This document shows, piece by piece, positions 8,812 to 18,610 of a stretch of DNA of 55,984 nt (position 1 is the first letter of the stretch; each line of letters opens with the position of its first letter). A program made the translations under genes and the position numbers. The stretch is from Bacillus sp. AFS029637. GTDB taxonomy: Bacteria > Bacillota > Bacilli > Bacillales > Bacillaceae_G. Where the stretch lies: positions 99,194 to 155,177 of the forward strand of contig NZ_NUPZ01000024.1 of NCBI RefSeq assembly GCF_002584985.1, read 5' to 3'. Below the pieces are notes generated by a model that ran no database searches, had not been told where the DNA came from, and saw only the letters and a list, made by a program, of their open reading frames with translations.

Positions 8812-9078
8812 GTTTAAGTAAGAAGAGTACGTATATTGGAGACGTTTCAGAGAGCTGGGGATAGGTGGGAGCCCGGTGCGGTGCCATATACGGAATGGGC
8901 TTACGAGAGGTATGCTGAACAATTATTTTCAGTAGGCAACCCGGGTTCCGCCGTTACAAGGATAAGGTATAAATTTTGTACCTGAATAAAGCGGGATGCT
9001 TTTGCATCCAACATGAGGTGGTACCGCGGTATATTTATCGTCCTCTACATATTTTCGATATGTAGAGGGCTTTTTTAT
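8812..9078 (+). promoter_or_regulatory. T-box riboswitch 2 (tRNA-Trp responsive)
   Basis: A second complete T-box in tandem. It has AGAAGAGTACG, the AGAGAGCTGGGGATAGGTGG element, and a specifier loop GGAATGGGCTT with UGG at 8896-8898. The T-box sequence GAGGTGGTACCGCGG lies at 9015-9029 and a terminator follows at 9042-9077. The specifier window is identical to that of T-box 1, while much of the rest differs, so this is either an old duplication or a separate recruitment. Confidence 0.92.
9042..9077 (+). terminator. T-box 2 attenuator hairpin
   Basis: Stem CCTCTACATA (9042-9051) with TATGTAGAGG (9059-9068), then GGCTTTTTT. It is the regulated terminator immediately before trpE. Confidence 0.88.
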
Positions 9079-9100
9079 TTTTCCGGGCGAGGTGAAGGAC

Positions 9101-10519
9101 ATGATGACGAAAGAAGAATTTATAAAGCGAAAAGAACAAGGAAAAACATTTTTAGTAATAGCTGAAGAAGAAGGAGATAGCATTACGCCAATTTCTTTAT
9201 ATAGACGTATGAACGGAAAGAAGAAGTTTTTACTGGAAAGCTCACAGCTTCATCAAGATAAAGGACGTTATTCTTACTTAGGATGTAATCCGTATGGTGA
9301 AGTGAAAAGCGTGGGTACGGAAGTAGAACGAACGACATACGGGCAAATAGAAAAGTTGCAAGATAACGTGTTACAAGTGTTAGAAGAAGTAATTGCACCA
9401 ACGCAAGTAGAAAGTCCATTCCCATTTTGCGGAGGAGCAGTTGGTTATATTGGCTATGATGTCATTCGACAATATGAAAACATTGGAGCAGATTTACACG
9501 ATCCATTGAATATTCCAGAAGTACACCTTTTACTGTATCGCGAGTTTATCGTTTACGATCATTTACGCCAAAAGTTGTCGTTTGTATACGTATGCAGGAA
9601 AGATGATTCAGCAGATTATGAAGAAGTGTATGAAAGGTTGCAAGTATACAAAAATGAAGTATTGGAGGGAGAAGAAACGGAAGGAAATGAAATACAATCA
9701 ACGTTATCATTCACTTCTTCCATAACTGAAACAGAGTTTTGCGACATGGTAGAAACGGCGAAAGAACATATACGAGCCGGGGACATATTCCAAGTCGTAT
9801 TGTCGCAGCGTTTGCAAAGTGAATGTATTGGTGATCCATTCGCGTTATACCGAAAACTTAGAATTGCGAACCCATCACCATATATGTTTTATATCGATTT
9901 CCAAGATTATGTTGTACTCGGTTCTTCACCGGAAAGTTTGCTATCAGTACGGGGCGATAAAGTGATGACAAATCCAATTGCTGGTACGAGGCCAAGAGGG
10001 AAAACGAAGAGAGAAGATGAGGAAATAGAAAAAGAATTATTAGGCAATGAGAAAGAGCGAGCAGAGCATATGATGCTTGTAGATCTTGGACGAAACGATA
10101 TTGGCAGAGTGAGTGAAATCGGCTCAGTTACAATAGATAAATATATGAAAGTAGAAAAATATTCTCACGTTATGCACATTGTATCTGAAGTTTACGGAAC
10201 ATTGCGAAAAAGAATGAGCGGTTTTGATGCATTAGCTTATTGCCTGCCAGCTGGCACAGTATCAGGAGCTCCGAAAATTAGAGCGATGGAAATTATAAAT
10301 GAACTAGAGAAAGAAAAAAGAAATGTATACGCCGGTGCAGTTGGATACGTTAGTTTTTCAGGTAATCTTGATATGGCGCTCGCAATTCGAACGATGGTTG
10401 TAAAAGATGAAAAAGCGTACGTTCAGGCGGGAGCAGGCATCGTGTACGATTCAGATCCAGTAGCTGAATATGAAGAAACATTAAATAAAGCGAGAGCACT
10501 TTTGGAGGTAATGAAATGA
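9101..10519 (+). CDS. trpE: Anthranilate synthase component I
   Basis: A 472-residue TrpE that converts chorismate and ammonia (from TrpG) to anthranilate. The N-terminal tryptophan-binding LLESS motif is present (KKFLLESSQLHQDKGRYSYLG, residues about 42-62). The catalytic domain shows IFQVVLSQR, SPSPYMFY-like PSPYMFYIDF, PIAGTRPRG, HMMLVDLGRNDIGRV and LPAGTVSGAPKIRAMEII. The retained LLESS motif predicts feedback inhibition by tryptophan. An ATG at 9101 (with a second at 9104) behind GGTGAAGG is used. It is the first gene of the trp operon and overlaps trpG by 4 bases. Confidence 0.95.
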   Translation: MMTKEEFIKRKEQGKTFLVIAEEEGDSITPISLYRRMNGKKKFLLESSQLHQDKGRYSYLGCNPYGEVKSVGTEVERTTYGQIEKLQDNVLQVLEEVIAPTQVESPFPFCGGAVGYIGYDVIRQYENIGADLHDPLNIPEVHLLLYREFIVYDHLRQKLSFVYVCRKDDSADYEEVYERLQVYKNEVLEGEETEGNEIQSTLSFTSSITETEFCDMVETAKEHIRAGDIFQVVLSQRLQSECIGDPFALYRKLRIANPSPYMFYIDFQDYVVLGSSPESLLSVRGDKVMTNPIAGTRPRGKTKREDEEIEKELLGNEKERAEHMMLVDLGRNDIGRVSEIGSVTIDKYMKVEKYSHVMHIVSEVYGTLRKRMSGFDALAYCLPAGTVSGAPKIRAMEIINELEKEKRNVYAGAVGYVSFSGNLDMALAIRTMVVKDEKAYVQAGAGIVYDSDPVAEYEETLNKARALLEVMK

Positions 10520-11103
10520 TTGTACTGATTGATAATTACGATTCATTCACATACAACTTGTATCAACTGTTAGGTGAATACGAAGAGGATATTGTCGTCG
10601 TAAGAAATGATCAAATAACGATAGAGCAATTAGAAGCGATGAATCCAAAAGGAATTGTGCTTTCACCAGGACCAGGGAAACCGGAAGATGCTGGTATTTG
10701 TATCGATGTCATTCATCATTTTTATAAGAACGTTCCCATATTAGGGATTTGCCTTGGCCATCAAGCAATTATATCAGCATTTGGAGGGGACATTGTAAGA
10801 GCAGAGCGCATTAAACATGGAAAAACATCGCGTGTGAAACATAATGGAACGTCAATCTTTTCATACGTAACGCAGCCGCTTACAGCAATGCGCTATCATT
10901 CTCTTGTTGCAGCGCAAACGAGCTTGCCAGAGTGTTTTGACATACTTGCGACAGCGATGGACGACGGCGAAATAATGGCAGTTCGTCACAATTATTATCC
11001 GCTTTTCGGATTACAGTTTCATCCGGAATCAATTGCAACAGAAGAAGGCGGGAAATTAATACGTGCCTTTTTAGCAGAAGTGAAAGAGGAGGAAAGAGTA
11101 TGA
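10516..11103 (+). CDS. trpG: Anthranilate synthase component II (glutamine amidotransferase)
   Basis: A 195-residue class I glutamine amidotransferase supplying ammonia to TrpE. Catalytic triad regions are visible: GICLGHQAI with the nucleophile Cys, and LQFHPESI with His and Glu. The oxyanion-loop [11 protein letters not shown] and the N-terminal [14 protein letters not shown] are typical TrpG/PabA. In B. subtilis this subunit is a dual-function PabA in the folate operon; here it sits inside the trp operon. The ATGA overlap with trpE indicates translational coupling. A shared role with PabB in folate synthesis is possible but cannot be judged from the window. Confidence 0.94.
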   Translation: MIVLIDNYDSFTYNLYQLLGEYEEDIVVVRNDQITIEQLEAMNPKGIVLSPGPGKPEDAGICIDVIHHFYKNVPILGICLGHQAIISAFGGDIVRAERIKHGKTSRVKHNGTSIFSYVTQPLTAMRYHSLVAAQTSLPECFDILATAMDDGEIMAVRHNYYPLFGLQFHPESIATEEGGKLIRAFLAEVKEEERV

Positions 11104-12125
11104 ATAACTATCTTCGCAAATTAATGGAGGGACAACATTTAACAGAAGAGGAAATGTATAGGGCGGGACTTCTTTTATTAAGTGAAAACCTATTAGAAAG
11201 TGAAATTGCAGCTTTCCTAGTCTTACTGAAAGCAAAAGGTGAAACTGCAGATGAAATATACGGTCTCGTTCGTGCTCTTCGTGAAAAGGCATTACCGTTT
11301 TCGAATCATATAAAAGGTGCGATGGACAATTGCGGGACAGGTGGTGACGGTGCGCAAACGTTCAATATAAGTACAACATCGGCATTCGTACTGGCAGGAG
11401 CAGGTGTAAAGGTTGCGAAGCATGGAAACCGTGCTGTTTCTAGTAAAACAGGTAGTGCTGATTTATTAGAAGAACTTGGTGTAAATATTAGTTGTACGCC
11501 GGGTGAGATTGACTATTTATTAGAGAATGTAGGAATTGCCTTCTTATTTGCACCAGCGATGCATCCAGCACTAAGGCGCATTATGAAAATAAGAAAAGAA
11601 TTAAATGTACCGACAATCTTTAACTTAATTGGCCCTTTAACAAATCCGGTGAATTTAGAAACACAATTTGTCGGCATTTATAAACGAGATATGTTATTAC
11701 CAGTTGCGCAAGTGTTACAAAAGCTAGGGCGGAAACAAGCGCTTGTTGTAAATGGAAGTGGCTTTTTAGATGAAGCTTCATTGCAAGGGGAAAATCATGT
11801 CGTCGTTTTAAAAGATAATGAAATAGTAGAAATGAGTATTGTGCCTGAGAAATACGGTTTCTCAAAAGTGAAAAATGAAGAAATTAGAGGCGGGAATCCA
11901 AAAGAAAATGCAAAAATTACACTTGGAGTATTGAGCGGAGAAAAGAGTGTTTATCGCGATACCGTTTTATTCAATGCAGGTCTTGCTCTTTTTGCAAATG
12001 GAAAAGCAGAAACGATTGAAGAAGGAATTAAACTAGCAACGCATAGCATTGACTCTGGAAAAGCATTAGCGAAACTAAACGTATTAATTGCAGCAAGTAA
12101 CGAAAAATTAGAAAGGGTGAATTAA
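11100..12125 (+). CDS. trpD: Anthranilate phosphoribosyltransferase
   Basis: A 341-residue TrpD that transfers phosphoribosyl from PRPP to anthranilate. The glycine-rich PRPP/Mg site [16 protein letters not shown] and [21 protein letters not shown] are intact, as are [29 protein letters not shown] and the GSGFLDEAS loop. Start and stop of neighbouring genes overlap by 4 bases (ATGA) with trpG. Full family length, with no sign of decay. Confidence 0.95.
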   Translation: MNNYLRKLMEGQHLTEEEMYRAGLLLLSENLLESEIAAFLVLLKAKGETADEIYGLVRALREKALPFSNHIKGAMDNCGTGGDGAQTFNISTTSAFVLAGAGVKVAKHGNRAVSSKTGSADLLEELGVNISCTPGEIDYLLENVGIAFLFAPAMHPALRRIMKIRKELNVPTIFNLIGPLTNPVNLETQFVGIYKRDMLLPVAQVLQKLGRKQALVVNGSGFLDEASLQGENHVVVLKDNEIVEMSIVPEKYGFSKVKNEEIRGGNPKENAKITLGVLSGEKSVYRDTVLFNAGLALFANGKAETIEEGIKLATHSIDSGKALAKLNVLIAASNEKLERVN

Positions 12126-12126
12126 A

Positions 12127-12888
12127 GTGGGGACGATTTTAGACAAAATTGTAGAGCAGAAGAAAGTGGAAGTTGCGGAGTTATATAAAACGTATACACC
12201 AGTAAAAGAAAACAGAAAAACACACTCACTTGTAAAAGCTTTAGATCAATTTACTGTCATTGCAGAAGTAAAGCGAGCATCACCATCAAAAGGAGATATT
12301 AACTTACACGTTGATGTACGAAAGCAAGTGAAAACATATGAAGAATGCGGCGCTGGTGCAGTTTCTGTTTTAACAGACGGTCAATTTTTTAAAGGATCGT
12401 TTCACGATTTACAAACGGCAAGAGAAGAAAGTAACATACCGCTTTTATGCAAAGATTTTATAATTGATAAGATTCAAATTGATAGAGCATACGAAGCAGG
12501 AGCAGATATTATTTTGCTAATCGTAGCGGCGTTAACGAAAGAGAAATTAAAAGAGCTGTATAGCTACGTACTAGAAAAAGGATTAGAAGCAATCGTTGAA
12601 GTTCATGATGAACAGGAATTAGAAATTGCAATCCAATTAAATCCGCACGTTATCGGTATTAACAACCGCAATTTAAAAACGTTCGAAGTCGATTTAAGCC
12701 AAACAGAAAAGCTTGGAAAACGACTGAATGAGGAAAATCTATTTTGGATTAGTGAAAGTGGTATTCATTCAAAAGAGGATATCATCCGTGTCAAACGAGC
12801 CGGAGCAAAAGGCGTATTAGTCGGAGAAGCGCTTATGACATCGTCTTCTATTCGTAGCTTTTTTGAAGATTGTAAGGTGAACATATGA
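12127..12888 (+). CDS. trpC: Indole-3-glycerol-phosphate synthase
   Basis: A 253-residue TIM-barrel enzyme that closes the indole ring (CdRP to indole-3-glycerol phosphate). Signature residues are in [15 protein letters not shown] (catalytic Lys and the ASPSKG motif), LLCKDFIID, and [13 protein letters not shown] near the phosphate site. The start is GTG at 12127, behind GAAAGGGTG, one base after the trpD stop. It overlaps trpF by 4 bases. Confidence 0.94.
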   Translation: MGTILDKIVEQKKVEVAELYKTYTPVKENRKTHSLVKALDQFTVIAEVKRASPSKGDINLHVDVRKQVKTYEECGAGAVSVLTDGQFFKGSFHDLQTAREESNIPLLCKDFIIDKIQIDRAYEAGADIILLIVAALTKEKLKELYSYVLEKGLEAIVEVHDEQELEIAIQLNPHVIGINNRNLKTFEVDLSQTEKLGKRLNEENLFWISESGIHSKEDIIRVKRAGAKGVLVGEALMTSSSIRSFFEDCKVNI

Positions 12889-13499
12889 AAGTGAAAATTT
12901 GCGGGATCACTGATATGGAAACAGCAAAAATTGCATGCGAATATGGTGCGGATGCAATTGGATTTGTTTTTGCAGAAAGTAAACGGAAAATCACTCCAGA
13001 GAGAGCGAAAGAAATTATTGAGGTGATTCCGGCACATGTTTTAAAGGTCGGTGTTTTCGTAAATGAATCAGTAGACATGATCCAGAAAATTGCAGATGAG
13101 TGCGGGTTAACACATGTGCAATTACATGGAAATGAAGATAATTATCAAATTGAAAGATTGAATATTCCGTCTATAAAAGCGCTAGGAGTAACTTCAGAGA
13201 GTGATATGAAAAACGCTCAAGTATATGAAACGGAGTTTATATTGTTTGATAGCCCAAAAGAAAAGTTTCACGGAGGAAATGGAAAGACATTTTCATGGGA
13301 GTTACTCGCTCATATGCCAAACGAGTTGCGAGGGAAAACGATATTAGCTGGTGGATTAAACGTCCTTAATATAGACGAAGCAATTCGAACTGTTCAGCCT
13401 TATATGGTTGATGTGAGCAGCGGAGTAGAGACAGAAGGAAAGAAAGATATAAAGAAAATAAAACAATTTATTATAAAAGCGAAGGAGTGTTCCAAATGA
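12885..13499 (+). CDS. trpF: Phosphoribosylanthranilate isomerase
   Basis: A 204-residue TIM-barrel isomerase carrying out the Amadori rearrangement PRA to CdRP. The catalytic Cys lies in [14 protein letters not shown] and the catalytic Asp in [20 protein letters not shown]. The phosphate-binding [12 protein letters not shown] and [14 protein letters not shown] complete the barrel. It is a stand-alone TrpF rather than a TrpC-TrpF fusion. ATGA overlap with trpC and trpB on either side. Confidence 0.94.
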   Translation: MKVKICGITDMETAKIACEYGADAIGFVFAESKRKITPERAKEIIEVIPAHVLKVGVFVNESVDMIQKIADECGLTHVQLHGNEDNYQIERLNIPSIKALGVTSESDMKNAQVYETEFILFDSPKEKFHGGNGKTFSWELLAHMPNELRGKTILAGGLNVLNIDEAIRTVQPYMVDVSSGVETEGKKDIKKIKQFIIKAKECSK

Positions 13500-14689
13500 A
13501 CTACGCATACCCAGATGAAAAAGGTCACTACGGTATATACGGAGGACGATACGTTCCAGAAACATTAATGCAATCTGTATTAGAGCTAGAAGAAGCATAT
13601 AAAGAGGCAATGGAAGATGAAGCGTTTCAAAAAGAATTAAATCACTATTTAAAAACGTACGTCGGAAGAGAAACACCGCTTTATTTCGCTGAAAATATGA
13701 CGAAGTATTGCGGAGGGGCAAAGATTTATTTAAAACGTGAAGATTTGAACCATACAGGAGCTCATAAAATTAACAATACAATCGGTCAGGCACTTCTTGC
13801 AGTAAGAATGGGCAAGAAAAAGGTTGTCGCTGAAACAGGAGCAGGACAACACGGAGTGGCAACAGCTACTGTATGTGCCCTTCTTGGATTAGAATGCGTC
13901 ATCTTTATGGGAGAAGAAGATGTAAGACGTCAAAAATTAAATGTGTTTCGAATGGAATTACTCGGAGCGAAAGTAGAAAGTGTAGCGGCAGGTAGCGGCA
14001 CATTAAAAGATGCGGTGAACGAGGCGCTTCGCTACTGGGTTTCACATGTGCATGATACGCACTACATTATGGGATCCGTTCTTGGACCGCATCCATTCCC
14101 GCAAATTGTTCGTGATTTCCAAAGTGTAATTGGGAAAGAAACGAAAAAACAATATGAAGCGCTAGAAGGGAAATTACCAGAAGCAGTTGTTGCTTGCATT
14201 GGCGGTGGTAGTAACGCGATGGGAATGTTTTATCCGTTCGTACACGATGAAGATGTTGCTCTTTACGGCGTAGAGGCAGCTGGAAAAGGCGTTCATACAG
14301 AGAAACATGCAGCGACATTAACGAAAGGAAGCGTCGGTGTTTTACACGGATCGATGATGTACCTTCTGCAAAATGAAGAAGGACAAATTCAAGAAGCACA
14401 CTCTATTTCAGCAGGACTTGATTATCCTGGCGTTGGGCCAGAACATAGTTTGCTAAAAGATATTGGCCGCGTTTCTTATCATTCAATCACAGACGATGAA
14501 GCACTAGAGGCATTTCAATTATTAACGAAAAAAGAAGGGATTATTCCGGCGCTAGAAAGTTCACATGCTGTCGCGTACGCTTTAAAATTAGCACCGCAAA
14601 TGAAGCAAGACGAAGGGCTGGTCATTTGTTTATCTGGCCGTGGCGATAAAGATGTAGAGAGTATAAAACGTTATATGGAAGAGGTGTAA
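13496..14689 (+). CDS. trpB: Tryptophan synthase beta subunit
   Basis: A 397-residue PLP enzyme that condenses indole with serine. The PLP Lys lies in [19 protein letters not shown]. Other marks are [14 protein letters not shown], the phosphate-cradle [12 protein letters not shown], and the C-terminal [13 protein letters not shown] at 13487 is in frame, but the ATG at 13496 is spaced correctly behind AAGGAG and overlaps the trpF stop as ATGA, so it is chosen. It is a TrpB1-type subunit paired with TrpA. Confidence 0.95.
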   Translation: MNYAYPDEKGHYGIYGGRYVPETLMQSVLELEEAYKEAMEDEAFQKELNHYLKTYVGRETPLYFAENMTKYCGGAKIYLKREDLNHTGAHKINNTIGQALLAVRMGKKKVVAETGAGQHGVATATVCALLGLECVIFMGEEDVRRQKLNVFRMELLGAKVESVAAGSGTLKDAVNEALRYWVSHVHDTHYIMGSVLGPHPFPQIVRDFQSVIGKETKKQYEALEGKLPEAVVACIGGGSNAMGMFYPFVHDEDVALYGVEAAGKGVHTEKHAATLTKGSVGVLHGSMMYLLQNEEGQIQEAHSISAGLDYPGVGPEHSLLKDIGRVSYHSITDDEALEAFQLLTKKEGIIPALESSHAVAYALKLAPQMKQDEGLVICLSGRGDKDVESIKRYMEEV

Positions 14690-14692
14690 ACA

Positions 14693-15469
14693 ATGGGAGT
14701 AGAAAAAATTAAAGCAGCGTTTGAAAATGGTAAAAAAGCATTTATTCCGTACGTAATGGGCGGAGATGGTGGACTTGAAAAATTAAAAGAAAGAATTCGT
14801 TTTTTAGATGAAGCAGGAGCAAGCATCGTTGAAATCGGTATTCCGTTTTCAGATCCAGTCGCAGACGGCCCAACGATTCAAAGAGCAGGGAAACGAGCGC
14901 TAGATAGCGGCGTAACATTAAAAGGTATTTTTCAAGCGTTAATAGAGGTGAGGAAAGAAGTACAAATTCCATTTGTACTCATGACATATTTAAATCCGGT
15001 ACTTGCATTCGGAAAAGAACGATTCATCGAGAACTGTACGGAAGCAGGTGTAGACGGCATCATCGTTCCAGACTTACCATATGAAGAACAAGACATTATT
15101 GCCCCGTTACTTCGCGAGGCAAGCATTGCGCTCATTCCACTTGTTACCGTAACGAGTCCTATTGAAAGAATCGAAAAAATTACGAGTGAATCAGAAGGAT
15201 TCGTTTACGCCGTTACAGTAGCAGGCGTAACGGGGGCACGTCAAAACTTTAAAGGTGAGATTCATAGTTACTTAGAAAAGGTAAAATCACATACGCATTT
15301 ACCAGTAGTTGCAGGATTCGGCATTTCAACAAAAGAACATGTAGAAGAAATGATTACAATATGTGACGGAGTTGTCGTTGGGAGTAAGGTTATTGAGCTG
15401 TTAGAAAATGAAAAACGAGAAGAAATATGTGAATTAATACAGGCAACAAAACAAAAAGAAGAGGCATAA
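14693..15469 (+). CDS. trpA: Tryptophan synthase alpha subunit
   Basis: A 258-residue TIM-barrel subunit that cleaves indole-3-glycerol phosphate and channels indole to TrpB. The catalytic Glu and Asp are in [18 protein letters not shown] (Glu) and [12 protein letters not shown] (Asp). The phosphate loop VTGARQNF and C-terminal [10 protein letters not shown] are intact. It is the last trp gene, 3 bases after trpB, followed by a terminator. Confidence 0.95.
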   Translation: MGVEKIKAAFENGKKAFIPYVMGGDGGLEKLKERIRFLDEAGASIVEIGIPFSDPVADGPTIQRAGKRALDSGVTLKGIFQALIEVRKEVQIPFVLMTYLNPVLAFGKERFIENCTEAGVDGIIVPDLPYEEQDIIAPLLREASIALIPLVTVTSPIERIEKITSESEGFVYAVTVAGVTGARQNFKGEIHSYLEKVKSHTHLPVVAGFGISTKEHVEEMITICDGVVVGSKVIELLENEKREEICELIQATKQKEEA

Positions 15470-15486
15470 GTCTCTTCTTTTTGTTT
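15453..15486 (+). terminator. Terminator of the trp operon
   Basis: Stem AAAAAGAAGAG / CTCTTCTTTTT overlapping the trpA stop codon, 8-base loop, T-run. Confidence 0.8.
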
Positions 15487-15542
15487 TGCGTAATAAATGT
15501 TAAAATATACAGAAAATACATATAATTTAGAGGTGAGAAAGC

Positions 15543-15902
15543 ATGCTAAGACGGAAACTACTATATCTTCTTTTAACTGTACCACTATACGCTTGGCTCA
15601 TTAGCATGACGAAAATAGAGGTGATGGCTCTATTTTTAGGGTATGTATTCATCTTTTCCAACTTAAATCGCATTCAAGAGCAATCTATTTTAGAAGTATG
15701 TATATTTTCGATTAGTATAGAACTATTTAGTATCGTTTCGATTGTATTATTAAATGAATTATTCCGGTGGATCTATTCATTTGAATTAATAAAGCTTGGG
15801 AATATTGTATTGCAAGTAATATGTGCTTATATTGTGTTTGTTATGTTAGACAAAATAATTAGGCAGCAGACGGTTTTTCAAGATAAAAGAAACTGGGATT
15901 AA
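15543..15902 (+). CDS. Hypothetical membrane protein
   Basis: A 119-residue protein with three to four hydrophobic segments (about residues 5-22, 27-42, 48-68 and 85-104) and a basic C-terminal tail (RQQTVFQDKRNWD). The ATG at 15543 follows AGAGGTGAG. No recognisable domain. It stands between the trp and the lactate-permease terminators, so it is a single-gene unit. Function unknown. Confidence 0.6.
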   Translation: MLRRKLLYLLLTVPLYAWLISMTKIEVMALFLGYVFIFSNLNRIQEQSILEVCIFSISIELFSIVSIVLLNELFRWIYSFELIKLGNIVLQVICAYIVFVMLDKIIRQQTVFQDKRNWD

Positions 15903-15905
15903 ATC

Positions 15906-15932
15906 AAAAAAGAGCCGCGTTGGTTCTTTTTT
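15906..15932 (+). terminator. Terminator
   Basis: Stem AAAAAGAGCC / GGTTCTTTTT, 5-base loop, 6 bases after the preceding stop codon. Confidence 0.75.
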
Positions 15933-16017
15933 GATTCTGTTATAAAAACAATTGAAAGTGATTCCATCTGTTATATAATAGTTAAAAATTGTATTTTAAA
16001 CGAAATGAGATGATAAC

Positions 16018-17517
16018 ATGTCCGTATTATTGGCACTTATCCCAATTATGATGATTTTCATTTGTTTATTTTTATTTAAACAAACGTCATTAAGGTCCTC
16101 ATTAATTTCTTATGCCGTTTCTGTTGGAATTGTTTTACTCTCGCCAACATTTCGGTTAGGGATAAGTGAAACTGTGCACGCAACGATTAAAGGTTCGTTA
16201 ATTTGTTTTATTGTTGGATACGTTTTATTTTTCGGTATTTTTTTATTTCACCTCATGAACAAAATGGGATACATCGATCAAGTAGCACGTTTTCTAGAAG
16301 AAGTTACTCACGATCGCTTATTACAAATGCTGCTTATGTGTTTTGGCATTTGCCCGCTTATTGAATCAGTAAGTGGATTCGGTATTGGCTTCATGGTCGC
16401 GGCACCTATTTTTCTTTCATTAGGATATAAACCGTTTCAAGCTGTACTGCTCTCATTTATCGGGTTACTAGCTAGTTCATGGGGAGCGATGGCAACAGGT
16501 ACGATTATCGGTTCGCAGCTTATAAATATGCCACTCACGACACTTGGCACAAATACAGCACTATTAAGTATCCCGATGTTTGCGTACTTCGTCATTCTTT
16601 CTTTACACGTTGTTGGTGGCTGGAAGGCTGTTATTGAAAAGTGGAAAGAAGGAGTAGGATTCTTTCTATTATTTTCTCTCGGAATCTATCTTTCTAACGC
16701 ATACGTAAGTGTTGAACTAGCAGGTATATTAAGCTCTATCGTTACGATTACATTTGGCTTTCTTATCATTAAACTAAAAGGAAAAAGTGAACAAAATTTA
16801 ATAACAGAACATGCTGCGGCAACGGAGAGAGAAGTATCTATTATAAAAATTATTAGCCCTTATATATTCTTAACCGTTTGTATTTTGCTTTCTCGCCTCG
16901 TTCCAGCATTACATGATTTGCTAAAATCGTATGCAGTTCTCGATTTGAAATCATATTCGTACAAACTAGAAATGCTATATTCACCGGGATTTTGGCTCGG
17001 TATGACTTGTTTATTTACGATTATTTTCTTCCGTATTCCGTCTCACATTATTAAACAATCACTCTCGCAAACGATTAAACAATGGATTCCTTTCGCTATT
17101 ACAACGACAATGTTTATTGCGATTGCAGAACTCATGGGGGCATCTGGCATGCATTCATTACTTGCAAAAACAGCTGGTGAAACATTTGGTACATTTTTCG
17201 TTTTCGTTGCTCCGTTCATTGGAGGTATTGGCGGTTTTTTAACAGGTAGTAACGCAGGATCAAATGCAATGTTTATAAAATTACAAATGCAAACAGCACA
17301 AAACGTAGCACTCCCGTGGCAATACGTCACAACACTTCAAAACACCGCATCATCAGTAGCGACAATCGCTTGCCCATCACGGATTACACTAGGTGCTTAT
17401 TTATGTAATATACCGCATCGTGAAAATGAACTATTAAAGAAAACGACGTTAATGATTTCTGGTGCGGTGTTGCTTGTAGTGGTAGAGGTTGTTATTTGGT
17501 ATATGTTGAGAAAATAA
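16018..17517 (+). CDS. L-lactate permease family transporter (LctP-like)
   Basis: A 499-residue membrane protein with about 12-13 helices. The family signature LIESVSGFGIGFMVAAP (about residues 112-128) and the C-terminal GGFLTGSNAGSNAMF loop are characteristic of LctP/LldP permeases, which import L-lactate or glycolate. Compared with typical LctP (about 540-560 residues) it is slightly short but intact. The ATG at 16018 follows GAAATGAGATG. No lactate-oxidation genes are adjacent, so the substrate is inferred from family. Confidence 0.85.
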   Translation: MSVLLALIPIMMIFICLFLFKQTSLRSSLISYAVSVGIVLLSPTFRLGISETVHATIKGSLICFIVGYVLFFGIFLFHLMNKMGYIDQVARFLEEVTHDRLLQMLLMCFGICPLIESVSGFGIGFMVAAPIFLSLGYKPFQAVLLSFIGLLASSWGAMATGTIIGSQLINMPLTTLGTNTALLSIPMFAYFVILSLHVVGGWKAVIEKWKEGVGFFLLFSLGIYLSNAYVSVELAGILSSIVTITFGFLIIKLKGKSEQNLITEHAAATEREVSIIKIISPYIFLTVCILLSRLVPALHDLLKSYAVLDLKSYSYKLEMLYSPGFWLGMTCLFTIIFFRIPSHIIKQSLSQTIKQWIPFAITTTMFIAIAELMGASGMHSLLAKTAGETFGTFFVFVAPFIGGIGGFLTGSNAGSNAMFIKLQMQTAQNVALPWQYVTTLQNTASSVATIACPSRITLGAYLCNIPHRENELLKKTTLMISGAVLLVVVEVVIWYMLRK

Positions 17518-17550
17518 GAAATCCTCCTGAGAAAGGAGGATTTTCTTTTT
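17518..17550 (+). terminator. Terminator of the lactate-permease-like gene
   Basis: Stem AATCCTCCT / AGGAGGATT with a T-rich tail, immediately after the stop. Confidence 0.82.
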
Positions 17551-17608
17551 ATATGGATAATGCCTAAAGTATGAAAAGCTTCTACTCAATGAATAGGAGA
17601 TGAAATGT

Positions 17609-18292
17609 ATGCCCTTAAAAAATTATGGTGTGTTAAAAGGTACAGTTATACAATCAAAGATTGGAAAAGGGAAAACACCTCATTATCAAGTTCATTTACA
17701 GGGCGAGGCAGGAGTAGACTATCGTATTGCAATTAACGTAAAGTCGCAAAGTTATCCGTCAGAAGTTTTATATTTTGCAAGCGACAATATTCGGTCAGAG
17801 GCGATTCATATTTTACCGACGTTACCATTTGGTTTTACACAAATAAAAAACAATGAACCGAAAGTAGCTTTAGACTACGTAAGAGGTAATTTATTTGATT
17901 CAAAACAAATGATTCCTTTACCTGCTGAAAAAGCAGGAGTAGATAATGATTTAAACGAAAAAATAGAACGTTATATAAAACGAGCAATAGAAGAAAAAGC
18001 AATTATTTACGCGTTTGGTGAAAGATGGGGACCAGAAGAAAATACACCTGATTCTTACTTTCATTTCGAACCAGGAAACGGTATACACGATATTCACATG
18101 AATCAAGGAAATGTAGAGAAATGGAAAGGTGATAATGGTATATGGCAAGACGGAGGAATACTCATTCACTTTGAAAAGGAAGAAGAATGGATCGGTATCT
18201 TCCTTGCCTTCCAGTCACAGTCATGGTGTACCGATGAAGAAGGGCATGCTCGTGTTCCGGTTGAGCATTGTGATTATAAGAGAAGTAATTAA
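17609..18292 (+). CDS. YukJ-like protein (DUF2278)
   Basis: A 227-residue protein that begins PLKNYGVLKGTVIQSKIGKG and contains HYQVHLQGEAGVDYRIAINVKS, the hallmark of the YukJ/DUF2278 family. The C-terminal half carries YAFGERWGPEE and GIHDIHMNQGN, a conserved Asp-x-His pair, and WQDGGILIHF. An ATG at 17600 touches the AGGAG site, so the ATG at 17609, spaced 9 bases, is used. No signal peptide. The family is widespread in Bacillus but has no established function. It is a single gene with its own terminator. Confidence 0.8.
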   Translation: MPLKNYGVLKGTVIQSKIGKGKTPHYQVHLQGEAGVDYRIAINVKSQSYPSEVLYFASDNIRSEAIHILPTLPFGFTQIKNNEPKVALDYVRGNLFDSKQMIPLPAEKAGVDNDLNEKIERYIKRAIEEKAIIYAFGERWGPEENTPDSYFHFEPGNGIHDIHMNQGNVEKWKGDNGIWQDGGILIHFEKEEEWIGIFLAFQSQSWCTDEEGHARVPVEHCDYKRSN

Positions 18293-18296
18293 AGGG

Positions 18297-18326
18297 AAGA
18301 GCTAGTTCGCAATGAACTAGCTCTTC
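18297..18326 (+). terminator. Terminator of the yukJ-like gene
   Basis: A 12-bp stem AAGAGCTAGTTC / GAACTAGCTCTT, loop of 4-5 bases. Confidence 0.82.
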
Positions 18327-18393
18327 TCATTATGAGCAAGATATATGTTGTTTAATGGTGAAATTGTGTTTGCAATATGAAAAACAGTGATAG

Positions 18394-18543
18394 GGTTATT
18401 GTTTTTCATTTGTATCGAATAAAGGCGGAGACATTTCTTTTAGTAGATTTGATGGAATTAATGTAGCGGCGGGAAAATATTCACTTGTACCGTATTCGGG
18501 GAAAGAAAACGAAGTGATTGGACCATCTATTCCCATTCAATAA
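18394..18543 (+). pseudogene. 3' remnant of an unidentified gene
   Basis: An open stretch of about 49 codons after a TAG ends with NKGGDISFSRFDGINVAAGK, then YSLVPYSGKENEVIGPSIPI and a TAA. There is no ATG/GTG/TTG start with a ribosome site. The composition (alternating polar and beta-prone residues) is protein-like. It looks like the tail of a lost secreted or surface protein. The parent family is not recognised. Confidence 0.35.
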
Positions 18544-18577
18544 CTTATTAAATCTGATAAATAATTATTTAAAGATA

Positions 18578-18610
18578 GAAGAGGGACGTCAAAACGAACG
18601 CCCTCCTCTT
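18578..18610 (-). terminator. Probable terminator of the M50-type protease gene
   Basis: A bulged hairpin formed by AAGAGGAGGGCGT and ACGTCCCTCTT on the minus strand, overlapping the stop codon and followed by a short U-rich run. Confidence 0.45.

Noticed and set aside
8509-8922. Short frames on both strands in the trp leader
   Set aside because: They lie inside the T-box RNA structures and have no ribosome sites.
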